Source: Pectobacterium aroidearum (GTDB taxonomy: Bacteria; Pseudomonadota; Gammaproteobacteria; Enterobacterales; Enterobacteriaceae). From it: a DNA stretch of 64,000 bases. The stretch lies in assembly GCF_041228105.1 (NCBI RefSeq), contig NZ_CP166097.1, forward strand, positions 1,736,001 to 1,800,000, written 5' to 3'. Each line of letters opens with the position of its first letter. The stretch's first letter is position 1. Of the stretch, positions 52,754-60,848 are shown in pieces. The notes under the pieces were generated by a model, which was not told where the DNA came from, made no database searches, and saw only the letters and a list, made by a program, of their open reading frames with translations. The translations under genes were made by a program, and so were the position numbers.

Positions 52754-53992
52754 ATGAGTACTGTCATTATGGCGAAAACGTATTCCTTTGAAGCCCCACG
52801 ATTAACCGGAAAAATTGTTGCGCTCTTGGCGGGGCTTTCGGCCATTAGCATCTTGTCTACAAACATTATTCTTCCGGCTTTCCCCGATATCGGAGAACAA
52901 CTTGGGGCATCTCCCCGTGAACTTGGTCTGACGCTTTCCAGTTTTTTCATTACTTTCGCGCTGGCTCAATTGGTTGTTGGCCCGTTATCGGATCGCTATG
53001 GACGCAAGACGCTCGTATTGGGAGGACTTTCCGTCTTCATCGTTGGTACGGTCGTCGGCGGCCTTGCTGGTTCACTTGAAACGCTGATTGTTGGAAGAGT
53101 TATTCAGGCGTTGGGGATATGCGCTGCCGCAGTGCTAGCCCGTGCAATTGCACGTGATTTATTTGACGGTGAAACGTTGGCGCGGGCGCTCTCCCTGACG
53201 ATGATCGCCACGGCAGCGGCACCAGGCTTCTCACCGCTGCTGGGAAGCGTGCTGACCACCACTCTGGGATGGCGAGCGATCTTTATACTGGTGGGGCTTG
53301 CCGCGTTTGCCATCGCGGTCTTCTATGCTCATGGATTGGGAGAAACACATCCTGCTGAACGTCGGGCTCCACACTCGGTTCCAGACGTGATATTGGCGTA
53401 CGGTAAGCTGGTAGTGAATGGGGCATTTATCCTTCCGGCACTGTCAATGAGTCTGTTGATGAGTGGATTGTTTGCCTCTTTCGGTGCTGCACCCGCGATT
53501 CTGATGAGTGGGATAGGCCTATCGTCATTTCAGGCCGGGCTCTATTTCGCCTCCACCGTGTTCGTTGTCTTTGGTGCGGGTATGGCCGCGCCGCGACTGG
53601 CCCACCGTTATGGGCCGCGAAGAATAGCGTCGGTGGGGCTCGCTATCGCGTTAGCCGGCGGGAGTTTGCTACTGTTTGGGCCGAAGGCTCCAGGTCTGAG
53701 TTGGTATACCTTTTCCATGATCGTGTTCCTCTGGGGAATGGGCTTAGCCAATCCACTGGGAACGGCAATAACCATGGGGCCCTTCGGGAAAGAAGCGGGT
53801 CTGGCGTCTGCGCTACTTGGCTTCTTGACGATGGGAATGGCGGCGATGACAACCTGGCTGGGCTCTGTGCTGCCGTTTCCCCCTGTCACCACGCTAGGTG
53901 GTATACAGGCAACAGCCTGTTTGATTGCACTGGTATTGTTTTGCTGTAGCGCATTCGTGAGAGCGAATACGCGCTCAAGGGAAATTATATAG
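52754..53992 (+). CDS. Bcr/CflA-type MFS multidrug efflux transporter
   Basis: 412 residues from MSTVIMAKTY; an ATG five codons on (MAKTYSFEAP) is also possible, and the open frame to 52688 is not convincing. Twelve membrane helices. Motif A GPLSDRYGRK (about residues 76-85) and the Bcr/CflA start LAGLSAISILSTNIILPAFPDIGEQLGASPRELGLTLSSFF are clear, with motif C-like GFSPLLGSVL. It pumps drugs by proton antiport. It follows the RND operon by 100 bp and could share its regulation. Confidence 0.9.
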   Translation: MSTVIMAKTYSFEAPRLTGKIVALLAGLSAISILSTNIILPAFPDIGEQLGASPRELGLTLSSFFITFALAQLVVGPLSDRYGRKTLVLGGLSVFIVGTVVGGLAGSLETLIVGRVIQALGICAAAVLARAIARDLFDGETLARALSLTMIATAAAPGFSPLLGSVLTTTLGWRAIFILVGLAAFAIAVFYAHGLGETHPAERRAPHSVPDVILAYGKLVVNGAFILPALSMSLLMSGLFASFGAAPAILMSGIGLSSFQAGLYFASTVFVVFGAGMAAPRLAHRYGPRRIASVGLAIALAGGSLLLFGPKAPGLSWYTFSMIVFLWGMGLANPLGTAITMGPFGKEAGLASALLGFLTMGMAAMTTWLGSVLPFPPVTTLGGIQATACLIALVLFCCSAFVRANTRSREII

Positions 53993-54067
53993 AAAATCCC
54001 AGCCCAAAAGAGGGGGGATGATCGGAGAAGGCTTTCTCGTTAATAGATTGAAAGGGAAATACCCACG

Positions 54068-54106
54068 AAAAAAACGCCAGTCCTTAAGCTTTATTAAGGA
54101 CTGGCG
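54068..54106 (-). terminator. Strong intrinsic terminator of the exported hydrolase gene
   Basis: A perfect 13-bp stem (54075-54087 and 54094-54106, CGCCAGTCCTTAA and its complement) with a 6-base loop. On the minus strand it is followed by TTTTTTT (54068-54074), directly after the stop of the leftward gene at 54113. It also separates this gene from the MFS gene. Confidence 0.85.
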
Positions 54107-54112
54107 GCAGCG

Positions 54113-55285
54113 TTACTGTGTTACCACCACATCATTGATGGCATAGACAGTACAGTTGGCAGCTCCTTTTGGCTGGAATTTTTCACAGTTTCTGACGGCG
54201 GTATCAGCCGCTTCATGGCCGTTCCGTGCCCAATATGCCGTTCCCCATGCCCCGTCTTTTCCTGTCGCAAATGCCTTCTCATAAAGCCGTGCCGCTTCGT
54301 ATTTCCTGAACGCTTTTTTGCCCGCAAGGTTATTAAGGTTTGCGGGGGAAGTAAGGTGTACTGTCGGTAAGGAGACGACTTCATTGACTGGCAAGTGCTG
54401 CTGTGCAAGGAAGTCAGCCACGCGTTTCCACCAGAAATTCTCCGGTGCCGTATCCATAAATACGTGTCCGTTTTTTTCAAAAGCAGGCATTTCAATAAAT
54501 GCAGCGTTACCTCCACCGCTACGATAGGCCTCAGAAAATGCTCTGCCCATTTCTGGCGTGAAAGATTGATCGTTGCTGGAATAGAGCCACAGTGAAGGGA
54601 TGCGAGCAGTGAGGCCATACGTGGTGAATGCGTTAATCAGACCGGATCTATCACAAAGTGATTTGCCGTCGATGGAACCTCTACCACCGTCAAAATTGAT
54701 GATAGCCTGAACACCGGGCGGGTTAACCGCGCTGGTTGCCAGAACAGCAAAACCGCCTGCTGACATGCCTGCCAGAACTGCTTTATCTGGAGAGGCCCAG
54801 GGCTGGTGCCTTATTGCGGCAAGCGCGGCCAGTATATCTCTTGTGTCTTTTTCACCTGCCAGCTTATGCAGAGGCTGTTTACAGGAGCCGCCTGAATATT
54901 CAGCTCCGCCGCTTGAATAACCGTATCCCTCCCGCAGAACGGTAACCGCCGCATAACCGTGGCGCGCAAAGGCAAGCGCTGTGGACGATTCACGATTTGG
55001 GTTCATTTCCCAGCGATCAAACTCAGCAGTACCCACGGTGCCATTAGTAATCACCACTACCGGGAGTTTCGCTTGGCTGACTGGCCGGGTGACGAATGCA
55101 TCGAGTAGTGCTGGCTCACCATTATTCAGTGTGACCTGTAATGAAAGCGGTTCTCTGATTAGTCCTTCGAATTGCTGGTGTTTGAGCGAAACATCCGGTA
55201 GAGCAGCGATGGAAGAAAAGGTAAGACAAAACAATGCAGTAATGACGGTTACTCTGATTAGATCGGCCACCGAGTGATGTCGCAT
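54113..55285 (-). CDS. Exported alpha/beta hydrolase (dienelactone-hydrolase-like)
   Basis: 390 residues. Signal peptide (VTVITALFCLTFSSIAALP). LPVVVITNGTVGT (oxyanion), GYAAVTVLREGYGYSSG, nucleophile Ser in LAGMSAGGFAVLA (about residue 175), and the His in EKNGHVFMDTAP (about 275) are present. The C-terminal about 65 residues (AARLYEKAFATGKDGAWGTAYWARNGHEAADTAVRNCEKFQPKGAANCTVYAINDVVV) form an added small domain with two Cys that recalls DUF4189-like modules. Probably periplasmic or secreted; substrate unknown. Confidence 0.8.
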   Translation of the reverse strand: MRHHSVADLIRVTVITALFCLTFSSIAALPDVSLKHQQFEGLIREPLSLQVTLNNGEPALLDAFVTRPVSQAKLPVVVITNGTVGTAEFDRWEMNPNRESSTALAFARHGYAAVTVLREGYGYSSGGAEYSGGSCKQPLHKLAGEKDTRDILAALAAIRHQPWASPDKAVLAGMSAGGFAVLATSAVNPPGVQAIINFDGGRGSIDGKSLCDRSGLINAFTTYGLTARIPSLWLYSSNDQSFTPEMGRAFSEAYRSGGGNAAFIEMPAFEKNGHVFMDTAPENFWWKRVADFLAQQHLPVNEVVSLPTVHLTSPANLNNLAGKKAFRKYEAARLYEKAFATGKDGAWGTAYWARNGHEAADTAVRNCEKFQPKGAANCTVYAINDVVVTQ

Positions 55286-55614
55286 TCTTGTTAACCTTGT
55301 CTGGTATGTGGTGATGTGTTTTTGTTCAACACGCTTCGATGAATATCAGGTATTCATCGAAGCATCAACAGCAACTAAAAGTCTATTTAACGGTGGTTTA
55401 AATAAGCCCAGGCTGAATGCATCGGAAGCGTGGAGGGGCTGTCAGAAAGCTTAAGGCTGCGGATTTTCACGCCGCCAAGAGGCATTTTGGGGGAACGCAG
55501 ATAGCTAACCAATTTGGCCCCAAATCTGATCACCTGCTTTTCCAGTGTTGAGGGTAAAGGGAATATGTGTTGGAGCGTTTTTACGCGAACATATTGAATA
55601 AAAAGGTAAAAGCA

Positions 55615-55648
55615 AAAATCCCGCTTAAGTATCCTTAAGCGGGATTTT
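55615..55648 (-). terminator. Terminator of the original tRNA-Asn transcription unit
   Basis: A perfect 15-bp stem, AAAATCCCGCTTAAG with its complement around a 4-base loop, with A/T runs on both sides. It lies 7 bp beyond the tRNA-Asn 3' end copy on the minus strand, where a tRNA terminator is expected. Confidence 0.8.
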
Positions 55649-55655
55649 CTAAATT

Positions 55656-55679
55656 TGGCTCCTCTGACTGGACTCGAAC
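55656..55679 (-). other. Attachment site: 24-bp 3' end of tRNA-Asn (island end)
   Basis: The minus strand reads GTTCGAGTCCAGTCAGAGGA then GCCA, identical to the T-arm and acceptor 3' end of enterobacterial tRNA-Asn (from memory). The tRNA text stops at 55679: the next bases (TTCATC on the plus strand) do not continue the gene. A tRNA 3' end alone, joined to the native terminator, is the mark of the distal att site of an integrated island. The whole tRNA-Asn and the integrase gene should lie right of this window. Confidence 0.85.
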
Positions 55680-56210
55680 TTCATCTGTAACTCCTACTAT
55701 TAGTGGATTAATACAAATACTGCGATTTTTTACCAGCATTTTTACCGTCATTATTTAATCTACAACCATAAAATGTCAATTAAAAACAATTGGTTGTTGT
55801 CATAATCTGTTGTCTATTGATGCCTTGGAAAGTTTTGATGATCAATATCATATTGTCAGTGTTTTTATGATTTTATGCTTTAGAAACAGATAATTATGGA
55901 ATGAAAACTCCATTTTTAACATTGTCCACTGATTGCGCTTGATACAGGTTGAAGCTGGATTCACTATTTGTGAAAATCGGCATCCGGTTGGTTAGCACCA
56001 GCAAAATCCGAAACACCTACATGCTATGTGACAGGCTGCTTCGAGCGAGGTGCGGATGCTGGCTATTGTGACCATCGTCCAAGATGACAGTAATACTATT
56101 CCGGTGTATTAATTATTGGAGGAAAGTAAAAGCGAACAGAGTAATCAAAAAGGCTGCGGCTGCATATGATATTACCACATCAAACTAGCAAGTTATATTC
56201 TACATTCGTT

Positions 56211-56921
56211 CTATTTCTTCTTAGAGGCTACATATCCGTAATTCATACTATAAACATTGAAAGGTTGTGGGGACTTCCTTAGCACCCTGTCAATGACTTC
56301 ACTTGTTTTTTCAGGACTTAACCATTTAAAAACGATAATTGTATTTGTTGTGATATCGTAAACCAAGTTGCTTAATGACAAACTTTTTATGTCATAAGCG
56401 TGAGATATACAAAAAGCAGCAGAGCGACCGCCTAGCATGTAAATATCCTTATGTGTAACCACTTCCTTCTTTAACACCACTTCAGACTGGCTATCATTAT
56501 AGCGATCGATACCTAGATTAACATTCTTGATATTTTCCCTATGTCGATTGAGGGCATTATGAAAATCACAGGATTTGTAAACTGCTATAAGATTAAGAAT
56601 GACTTCATTTTTAGTTGGATTAGTTTGATAGATAAAAGATTGTTCGCCGATTTTAAGCGATACACCGTGTTTAAAACTCTTCACGATGTCAACGGAAGAA
56701 GACCATGAGGAAATTCGTTCCGGAAGACAAAAGTGCGCAAAAATGCTAAACACACCATCCTTCTTCAAATTTATTTTCCTGTAACAAGGAAACTCAGCCG
56801 TTCTGTATTTATCGGGAAGGTTTACACATAGCTCTTCTAATTTTTTTCCACGAGCTGTAGTGGTCCCGCGCTGCCAATCGTTGATAGCCTGAAGTATTTC
56901 TAATGTGAAAGGGTTATTCAT
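56211..56921 (-). CDS. Unknown protein, possible ADP-ribosyltransferase fold
   Basis: 236 residues from MNNPFTLEI; an upstream ATG at 56960 gives 249. I do not recognise the family firmly. An R-S-(Q/E)xE arrangement may be present: Arg in PCYRKINLKKDG, a SSWSSS stretch, and SQSEVVLKKEVVTHKDIYML, the last resembling the Q/ExE loop followed by a strand in ADP-ribosyltransferases. A C-terminal part repeats a short VYDITTNTIIVFKWL strand. AT-rich and alone at the island edge. If true, it would be a phage-type or toxin-type enzyme; function uncertain. Confidence 0.55.
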   Translation of the reverse strand: MNNPFTLEILQAINDWQRGTTTARGKKLEELCVNLPDKYRTAEFPCYRKINLKKDGVFSIFAHFCLPERISSWSSSVDIVKSFKHGVSLKIGEQSFIYQTNPTKNEVILNLIAVYKSCDFHNALNRHRENIKNVNLGIDRYNDSQSEVVLKKEVVTHKDIYMLGGRSAAFCISHAYDIKSLSLSNLVYDITTNTIIVFKWLSPEKTSEVIDRVLRKSPQPFNVYSMNYGYVASKKK

Positions 56922-56960
56922 ATGACACTTATATGTTTTTAGTAGCGAATGGAAGTCCAA

Positions 56961-57246
56961 TTCTACATTTTTTTAGCTTGTTAAAGTACTAATTTTACAC
57001 TGGCCCCGAATCACCAAGGCCTGCTCCTTCGTGAGTAACATCTACCTATCCTCGTGATGTCTGCCTCTGGCACAGGGTTGCTGTTGCAGCCCTGACAATC
57101 TTAGACTCAATCGATTCAGATATCTCTAACGCATTATCGACTTCAATGCCCCTATCTTGCAGAGACTGACATCTTTTTCACTTTCTCTATGCTGTTGAAT
57201 GAGATAGCTTTATTACACATTAAAAACAACATTTATAGAGAAAACA
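56961..57246. other. Intergenic region upstream of the DUF6387-like gene
   Basis: 286 bp; holds the promoter of the divergent genes on both sides. A degenerate repeat-like TGTCTGCCTCTGGCAC lies at about 57057-57072. No gene seen. Confidence 0.4.
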
Positions 57247-58122
57247 ATGACAAAAAAGATGCCTAAAGCGGAGATAGTTGAAGCACTGAGCGAGTGGTTT
57301 GATGTAAGCCGTTACGATGTGCTGAAAGACTTAACGCTAGAACAAATCTATGCCGAGCTGGAGAGGCGTATCTTTGCCTATAAAACCAGACAGCAGTGGG
57401 AAACAGCAGGTCAAGAGAACCAAATTCTGGCGATATACCATGATGCTCTGATCCGTTCTGGTAAGGTCATACATGAGACTAAATGGGTCTCTGACAGCCA
57501 TATGCTGGCACACAGTTATGCTGTCAGGCCAATGACAAGGAATTCACTGTTCAACTATGGACGGGCAATGTATCGGCTGGAAAATAACGCGCCTAAAGAT
57601 GATGTTTCAGTGAGTTCGGAATATATCTCTGAATATCTGAAGCAGGGCGGTTTGAACCCTGCTAACAAGATGCTGATCGAAATTGATTTGGATGAAGCCA
57701 GCAGTGACGATCTGGCAGAACACTTAAAAGTGCTTATCACTCAATGGCAGAAGCACCTGAAAGTGCCTAAGCCACCGGAAAAAGATTTCCGTTTTGGTCA
57801 TAAAACCTTCCAGAAGATACTCGATTACAAAATCATCCCTCTTATGGATCTCATTGGTTGGGAACAGCTCAACAATCAGAAAATCCCGTATCCTGTATTG
57901 GCTGGCCTCCTGCACCCCGATATACGTTATGCCAGAGGCAGCGAGCAAATCAAAGACACTGATTACCCTCTGGCCTATGATTTCTTGAATAATGACAATT
58001 ATTTCAAGTCGTTAAATGATTTTTTCATAAAAAACATGCTCATAAAGAGTTCGAATATTATTGAAGTCATCAACATGAATGACAAACCTGAAGACAAGAA
58101 GAAAACAAGGGAAAGTCGCTAA
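57247..58122 (+). CDS. DUF6387-like island protein
   Basis: 291 residues, soluble. Opens MTKKMPKAEIVEALSEWFDVSRYDVLKDLTLEQIYAELERRI, which I associate with the DUF6387 family found beside AlpA genes in enterobacterial islands. Its central part is charged and helical (LIEIDLDEASSDDLAEHLKVLITQWQKHLKVPKPPEKDF). Function unknown. It is followed by a long hairpin and then AlpA, an arrangement common in P4-like islands. Confidence 0.6.
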   Translation: MTKKMPKAEIVEALSEWFDVSRYDVLKDLTLEQIYAELERRIFAYKTRQQWETAGQENQILAIYHDALIRSGKVIHETKWVSDSHMLAHSYAVRPMTRNSLFNYGRAMYRLENNAPKDDVSVSSEYISEYLKQGGLNPANKMLIEIDLDEASSDDLAEHLKVLITQWQKHLKVPKPPEKDFRFGHKTFQKILDYKIIPLMDLIGWEQLNNQKIPYPVLAGLLHPDIRYARGSEQIKDTDYPLAYDFLNNDNYFKSLNDFFIKNMLIKSSNIIEVINMNDKPEDKKKTRESR

Positions 58123-58166
58123 GCCTGAACGTCCCCTGTATTCACCTCCCATAAACATCCCCTAAA

Positions 58167-58207
58167 TTCACCAGCCCTGAACTTCCCGCCTGTTCAGGGC
58201 TGGTGAA
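58167..58207. repeat. Perfect 16-bp stem hairpin before alpA
   Basis: TTCACCAGCCCTGAAC (58167-58182), 9-base loop, and its exact complement (58192-58207). No T-run follows. The preceding stretch (58129-58175) holds three CCCCT/CTAAATTCACC-like short repeats. It could be a terminator, a binding site or part of an island replication region; not decidable here. Confidence 0.6.
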
Positions 58208-58271
58208 CCAACCTAGTTTCTCACATGAGTTATCCATACAATTATTTCCATCAAATGCACAGGAGATAAAT

Positions 58272-58490
58272 ATGGTTCAAATCGTAGAAAATAAACAACA
58301 CCGCCTTATTCGTTTACCAGAAGTAAAAAGAAGAACAGGTTTTGGGAAGACGTGGATTTATGCGCTTATTAAATCTGGACGTTTTCCTTCACAGGTGAAA
58401 ACTGGTGTAAGAGCAGTTGCCTTTATTGAAAGTGAAGTTGATGCATGGATTGAGGAAATCATTTCTGATTCACGTCCTGTATCTGAATAA
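58272..58490 (+). CDS. AlpA family excisionase/transcription activator
   Basis: 72 residues from MVQIVENKQHRLIRLPEV, which has an AGGAGA site; the longer frame from 58203 reads through the hairpin. The MerR-like winged helix LIRLPEVKRRTGFGKTWIYALIKSGRFPSQVKTGVRAVAFIESEVDAWIEE is typical of AlpA, which activates the integrase of P4-like islands and acts in excision. It supports an integrative element here. Confidence 0.85.
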   Translation: MVQIVENKQHRLIRLPEVKRRTGFGKTWIYALIKSGRFPSQVKTGVRAVAFIESEVDAWIEEIISDSRPVSE

Positions 58491-58520
58491 AACATATTAA
58501 TAACAACAAGAGGAAATAAC

Positions 58521-58835
58521 ATGAATAATCAAGAAATGGAAAGTATCAAGAAGTTATCCACAAAAACATTTTATGATATGACAAAGTATCTTTATGTGGC
58601 TGGAATGCTGATATATAAAGAGCAAGGAGATCATGAGTTAGTCGCATCTATTATGTTAGATAATAATAGAACGGAATCGTATCTTTCACATGTTAAAGAT
58701 CATCTGGCTAAGCGTTTTGATGGATATATGGAAGAAGCGGGTAAAAGAGAAAGACTTATCTATGTTGATATGGATAAAGTCATGTGTGAAATGAGATATG
58801 TTCATACTCAAGCATTACTTTTTAGTATGAGTTAA
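58521..58835 (+). CDS. Small island protein, paralogue A
   Basis: 104 residues. Reads KLSTKTFYDMTKYLYVAGMLIYKEQGDHE...HVKDHLAKRFDGYMEEAG. The next protein (58915) shares the order K-STK-FYD, a central helix, HVxDHxxxxF, so the two are old duplicates. No motif of known function; no signal or membrane part. GC-poor and with an AGAGGAA ribosome site. Followed by a GNRA-loop hairpin. Confidence 0.65.
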   Translation: MNNQEMESIKKLSTKTFYDMTKYLYVAGMLIYKEQGDHELVASIMLDNNRTESYLSHVKDHLAKRFDGYMEEAGKRERLIYVDMDKVMCEMRYVHTQALLFSMS

Positions 58836-58849
58836 CAACAGCGTATTCG

Positions 58850-58863
58850 GCCCCGAAAGGGGC
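58850..58863. terminator. GCCCC-GAAA-GGGGC hairpin
   Basis: A 5-bp GC stem with a GAAA tetraloop, followed by TAATAAAAAA on the plus strand. The same stem with a GCAA loop occurs after the next gene. Confidence 0.5.
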
Positions 58864-58914
58864 TAATAAAAAACACAGTGAATTAAATAAGCATTTAACT
58901 ATGAGGGTGTAAAT

Positions 58915-59211
58915 ATGTCTAAAGAGAAGATAGGTGTTAATAAATCAACCAAACTGTTCTATGACCTTGCATGTAGATCGTTTTCCGCAAGCTGGAATAT
59001 GTTCATGGAAGTTAATGGAGATGGGGATGCTAATGATTATTTAGATGACCCGGATTTTATGAGTCCATTTATTATCCATGTTATTGATCATATCCAGAAC
59101 AACTTTGAAAGATTCACTGCCCAAGAAGGAAATAATGGTGATATTAATCAAGTTAACTTTGAACAGGTTGCTGCCATGTTAGTCGGGTATTCAGAAAGTT
59201 TCAGGAAATAA
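58915..59211 (+). CDS. Small island protein, paralogue B
   Basis: 98 residues: NKSTKLFYDLACRSFSASWNMFMEVNGDGDANDYL...IIHVIDHIQNNFERFTAQEG. It is homologous in plan to the protein at 58521 (STKxFYD and HVxDHxxxxFxxF). No recognisable domain. It has a GAGGGTG ribosome site. The tandem pair suggests partner subunits or diversified versions of one function. Confidence 0.65.
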   Translation: MSKEKIGVNKSTKLFYDLACRSFSASWNMFMEVNGDGDANDYLDDPDFMSPFIIHVIDHIQNNFERFTAQEGNNGDINQVNFEQVAAMLVGYSESFRK

Positions 59212-59222
59212 TAAAAAATCTT

Positions 59223-59236
59223 GCCCCGCAAGGGGC
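59223..59236. terminator. GCCCC-GCAA-GGGGC hairpin
   Basis: Same stem as at 58850 with a GCAA tetraloop. There is no clear T-run; the two hairpins may be processing or attenuating elements between small genes. Confidence 0.45.
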
Positions 59237-59263
59237 TAACATCAGTAATACATGAAAATATAA

Positions 59264-59527
59264 ATGGTAAACAACAACGAACAAAGTTCTATGACAAATA
59301 AAATATCTGTAGTAGTCAGTATGCTGTGTGAAGGAACTCCTAAAGTAATGAATACTATTCAAGAAAGCTTTGATGTGTTTGTTGCCCTTAGCGGGTATTC
59401 AGTAGAAGAAATGATAGAGAATAAGGGTTTGATTGATGCCTTAAATCGACATATCAATAACGATTTAGTTGATGAGTTAGATCTGGAATATGGCTCTGTT
59501 ATTGTTAACATATTTTATAACAACTAA
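59264..59527 (+). CDS. Small island protein, unknown
   Basis: 87 residues: NKISVVVSMLCEGTPKVMNTIQESFDVFVALSGYSVEEMIENKGLIDALNRHINNDLVDEL. Soluble, helical, acidic. No clear Shine-Dalgarno at the first ATG; the ATG at 59291 (MTNKISVV) is another option. I do not recognise it. It lies in the same direction as the small genes around it and could be in one operon with them. Confidence 0.55.
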   Translation: MVNNNEQSSMTNKISVVVSMLCEGTPKVMNTIQESFDVFVALSGYSVEEMIENKGLIDALNRHINNDLVDELDLEYGSVIVNIFYNN

Positions 59528-59566
59528 TTATTTTTACTAACTATTAACATAATAAAAGGATTAAAG

Positions 59567-59917
59567 ATGAAAGAGATTACATTGAACAGCCATGATAAAA
59601 CAAAAAACCATCTTATTGCTAACATCTTACAAGGGTTCTGTGATGAGATATATGCCATTTATGAAAAAGATCCTGAAACAGCAATCTATATTATGAGTTG
59701 GGGGAAACTTTCAGAAGTTATTTATGATGTGGTGATAACTCGTGAGATAATAAAATACTCTATCAACAACAATATATCTGGTATCAATAAAAATGATTTG
59801 AAGGAAGATATTTTACATTGGCATCTGGAGCATATCATTGAACTCGTGTTTAAAAATATAAATCAGGATGAAAATCAAGACCCTGTTTATTGGAAGTTAA
59901 AAATGTCAGTTGTTTGA
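59567..59917 (+). CDS. Small island protein, unknown
   Basis: 116 residues, AT-rich. LNSHDKTKNHLIANILQGFCDEIYAIYEKDPETAIYIMSWGKLSEVIYDVVITREIIKYSI is helical, without membrane segment or known motif. An AAAGGA ribosome site lies 9 bp upstream. Twelve bp downstream the next open frame begins. Function unknown. Confidence 0.55.
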   Translation: MKEITLNSHDKTKNHLIANILQGFCDEIYAIYEKDPETAIYIMSWGKLSEVIYDVVITREIIKYSINNNISGINKNDLKEDILHWHLEHIIELVFKNINQDENQDPVYWKLKMSVV

Positions 59918-59959
59918 TATTCAGATGTAATGAGTATTTCCTCGAAAGAGGGAAATAAC

Positions 59960-60229
59960 ATGAATGATAAGATTAAGGGTTATAATATGATTGATGAATT
60001 CCACGTAATGTATATGTATAGAAAAATCCAAGCTGAAGCCGCTACTACTGATATCAAAACATTGAATCAACTGTTAAAGAAGTTCCGCAAAGTGGTAGCA
60101 GAGCGTCGTGAAGAATACTATCAGGAGATTGGTGAGAAGAAGGCGCGTAAATTAAGGGTAAATAGGATGAAAAAAATACGTGAGCAAATGGCGCGTGACA
60201 GGATTTTACCAGATGCGCTGATTGACTGA
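59960..60229 (+). CDS. H-NST-like truncated H-NS (oligomerisation domain only)
   Basis: 89 residues from MNDKIKGYN, which has an AGAGGGAA site. DIKTLNQLLKKFRKVVAERREEYYQEIGEKKARKLRVNRMKKIREQMARDRILPDALID lines up with the H-NS oligomerisation region ([22 protein letters not shown]... to ...IDPNELL), including the VVxERREE core. The DNA-binding domain with its Q/RGR hook is absent: the frame stops right after the dimerisation region. H-NST proteins from E. coli islands bind H-NS and relieve its silencing. Presence in a tRNA-Asn island fits this anti-silencing role; interaction itself is inferred. Confidence 0.7.
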   Translation: MNDKIKGYNMIDEFHVMYMYRKIQAEAATTDIKTLNQLLKKFRKVVAERREEYYQEIGEKKARKLRVNRMKKIREQMARDRILPDALID

Positions 60230-60278
60230 CAATAGTCAGTCATAATAATGTATGCTTCATCAAGTAATCGAGGTCATT

Positions 60279-60677
60279 ATGGGTTGGGAACTTCACATCG
60301 CAAGAACAGAAAATTGGTTCGATAGCGCAAGTAATCCAATCAGTAGTGAGGAATGGCTCAAGCTTGTTGATCATGATAAAGAACTATCAATAGATCGCAA
60401 GAATGGGGAGTTTTTTGCTATATGGAGTGGTCAAAGTGAACACGATGAACCTTGGCTTGATTGGGATGATGGAAGGATTTCAACTAAACATCCTGACGAG
60501 GCGCTTTATTGCAAGATGTTGCAGATCGCTAGCAAGCTAGGGGCAGTTGTTGCCGATGACGATGGTCATAAATATTTATTACCAAGTGACCTTATAAACC
60601 CATCATGGGGGAACCTATCGCCCGCTGCTAAAAAATATTCTTTTTGGAATAAGTTAATTTCAAAATTCAAATACTAA
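60279..60677 (+). CDS. Immunity-like small protein (unassigned family)
   Basis: 132 residues from MGWELHIARTENWFDSASNPISSEEWLKLV. Reads ISTKHPDEALYCKMLQIASKLGAVVADDDGHKY near the middle, the pattern of a widespread cytoplasmic family that I have seen beside polymorphic-toxin genes. No toxin is adjacent. An upstream start at 60252 is less likely. The family function is not established. Confidence 0.55.
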   Translation: MGWELHIARTENWFDSASNPISSEEWLKLVDHDKELSIDRKNGEFFAIWSGQSEHDEPWLDWDDGRISTKHPDEALYCKMLQIASKLGAVVADDDGHKYLLPSDLINPSWGNLSPAAKKYSFWNKLISKFKY

Positions 60678-60848
60678 ATTAATATAACATACTGATGATT
60701 GCTTAATTTAACATTTAGTTTCTCTGAATGTTTAAATTTATGGATGCAAATTTACTGTTATGACCAATAAGGTTAATTATTTGTTTTAATAAGTATGGAA
60801 TAAAAATTACACTTTTCGCAAGTGGAATATTAAAAAACTATTTTGATA

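Larger units (their letters stand above)
55286..56210. other. Island boundary region without a convincing gene
   Basis: 55286-55610: a minus-strand frame without a start codon ends at 55387 and has some protein character (LGGVKIRSLKLSDSP), possibly a relic. 55615-55679: terminator and tRNA-Asn 3' end, listed separately. 55680-56210: island edge, AT-rich, with one degenerate R1-like arm near 56029-56060. I see no gene in this last part. Confidence 0.5.

Noticed and set aside
55656..55679. A complete tRNA gene at the island edge
   Set aside because: Only the T-arm and acceptor 3' strand are present; the sequence at 55680 onward has no anticodon or D arm.
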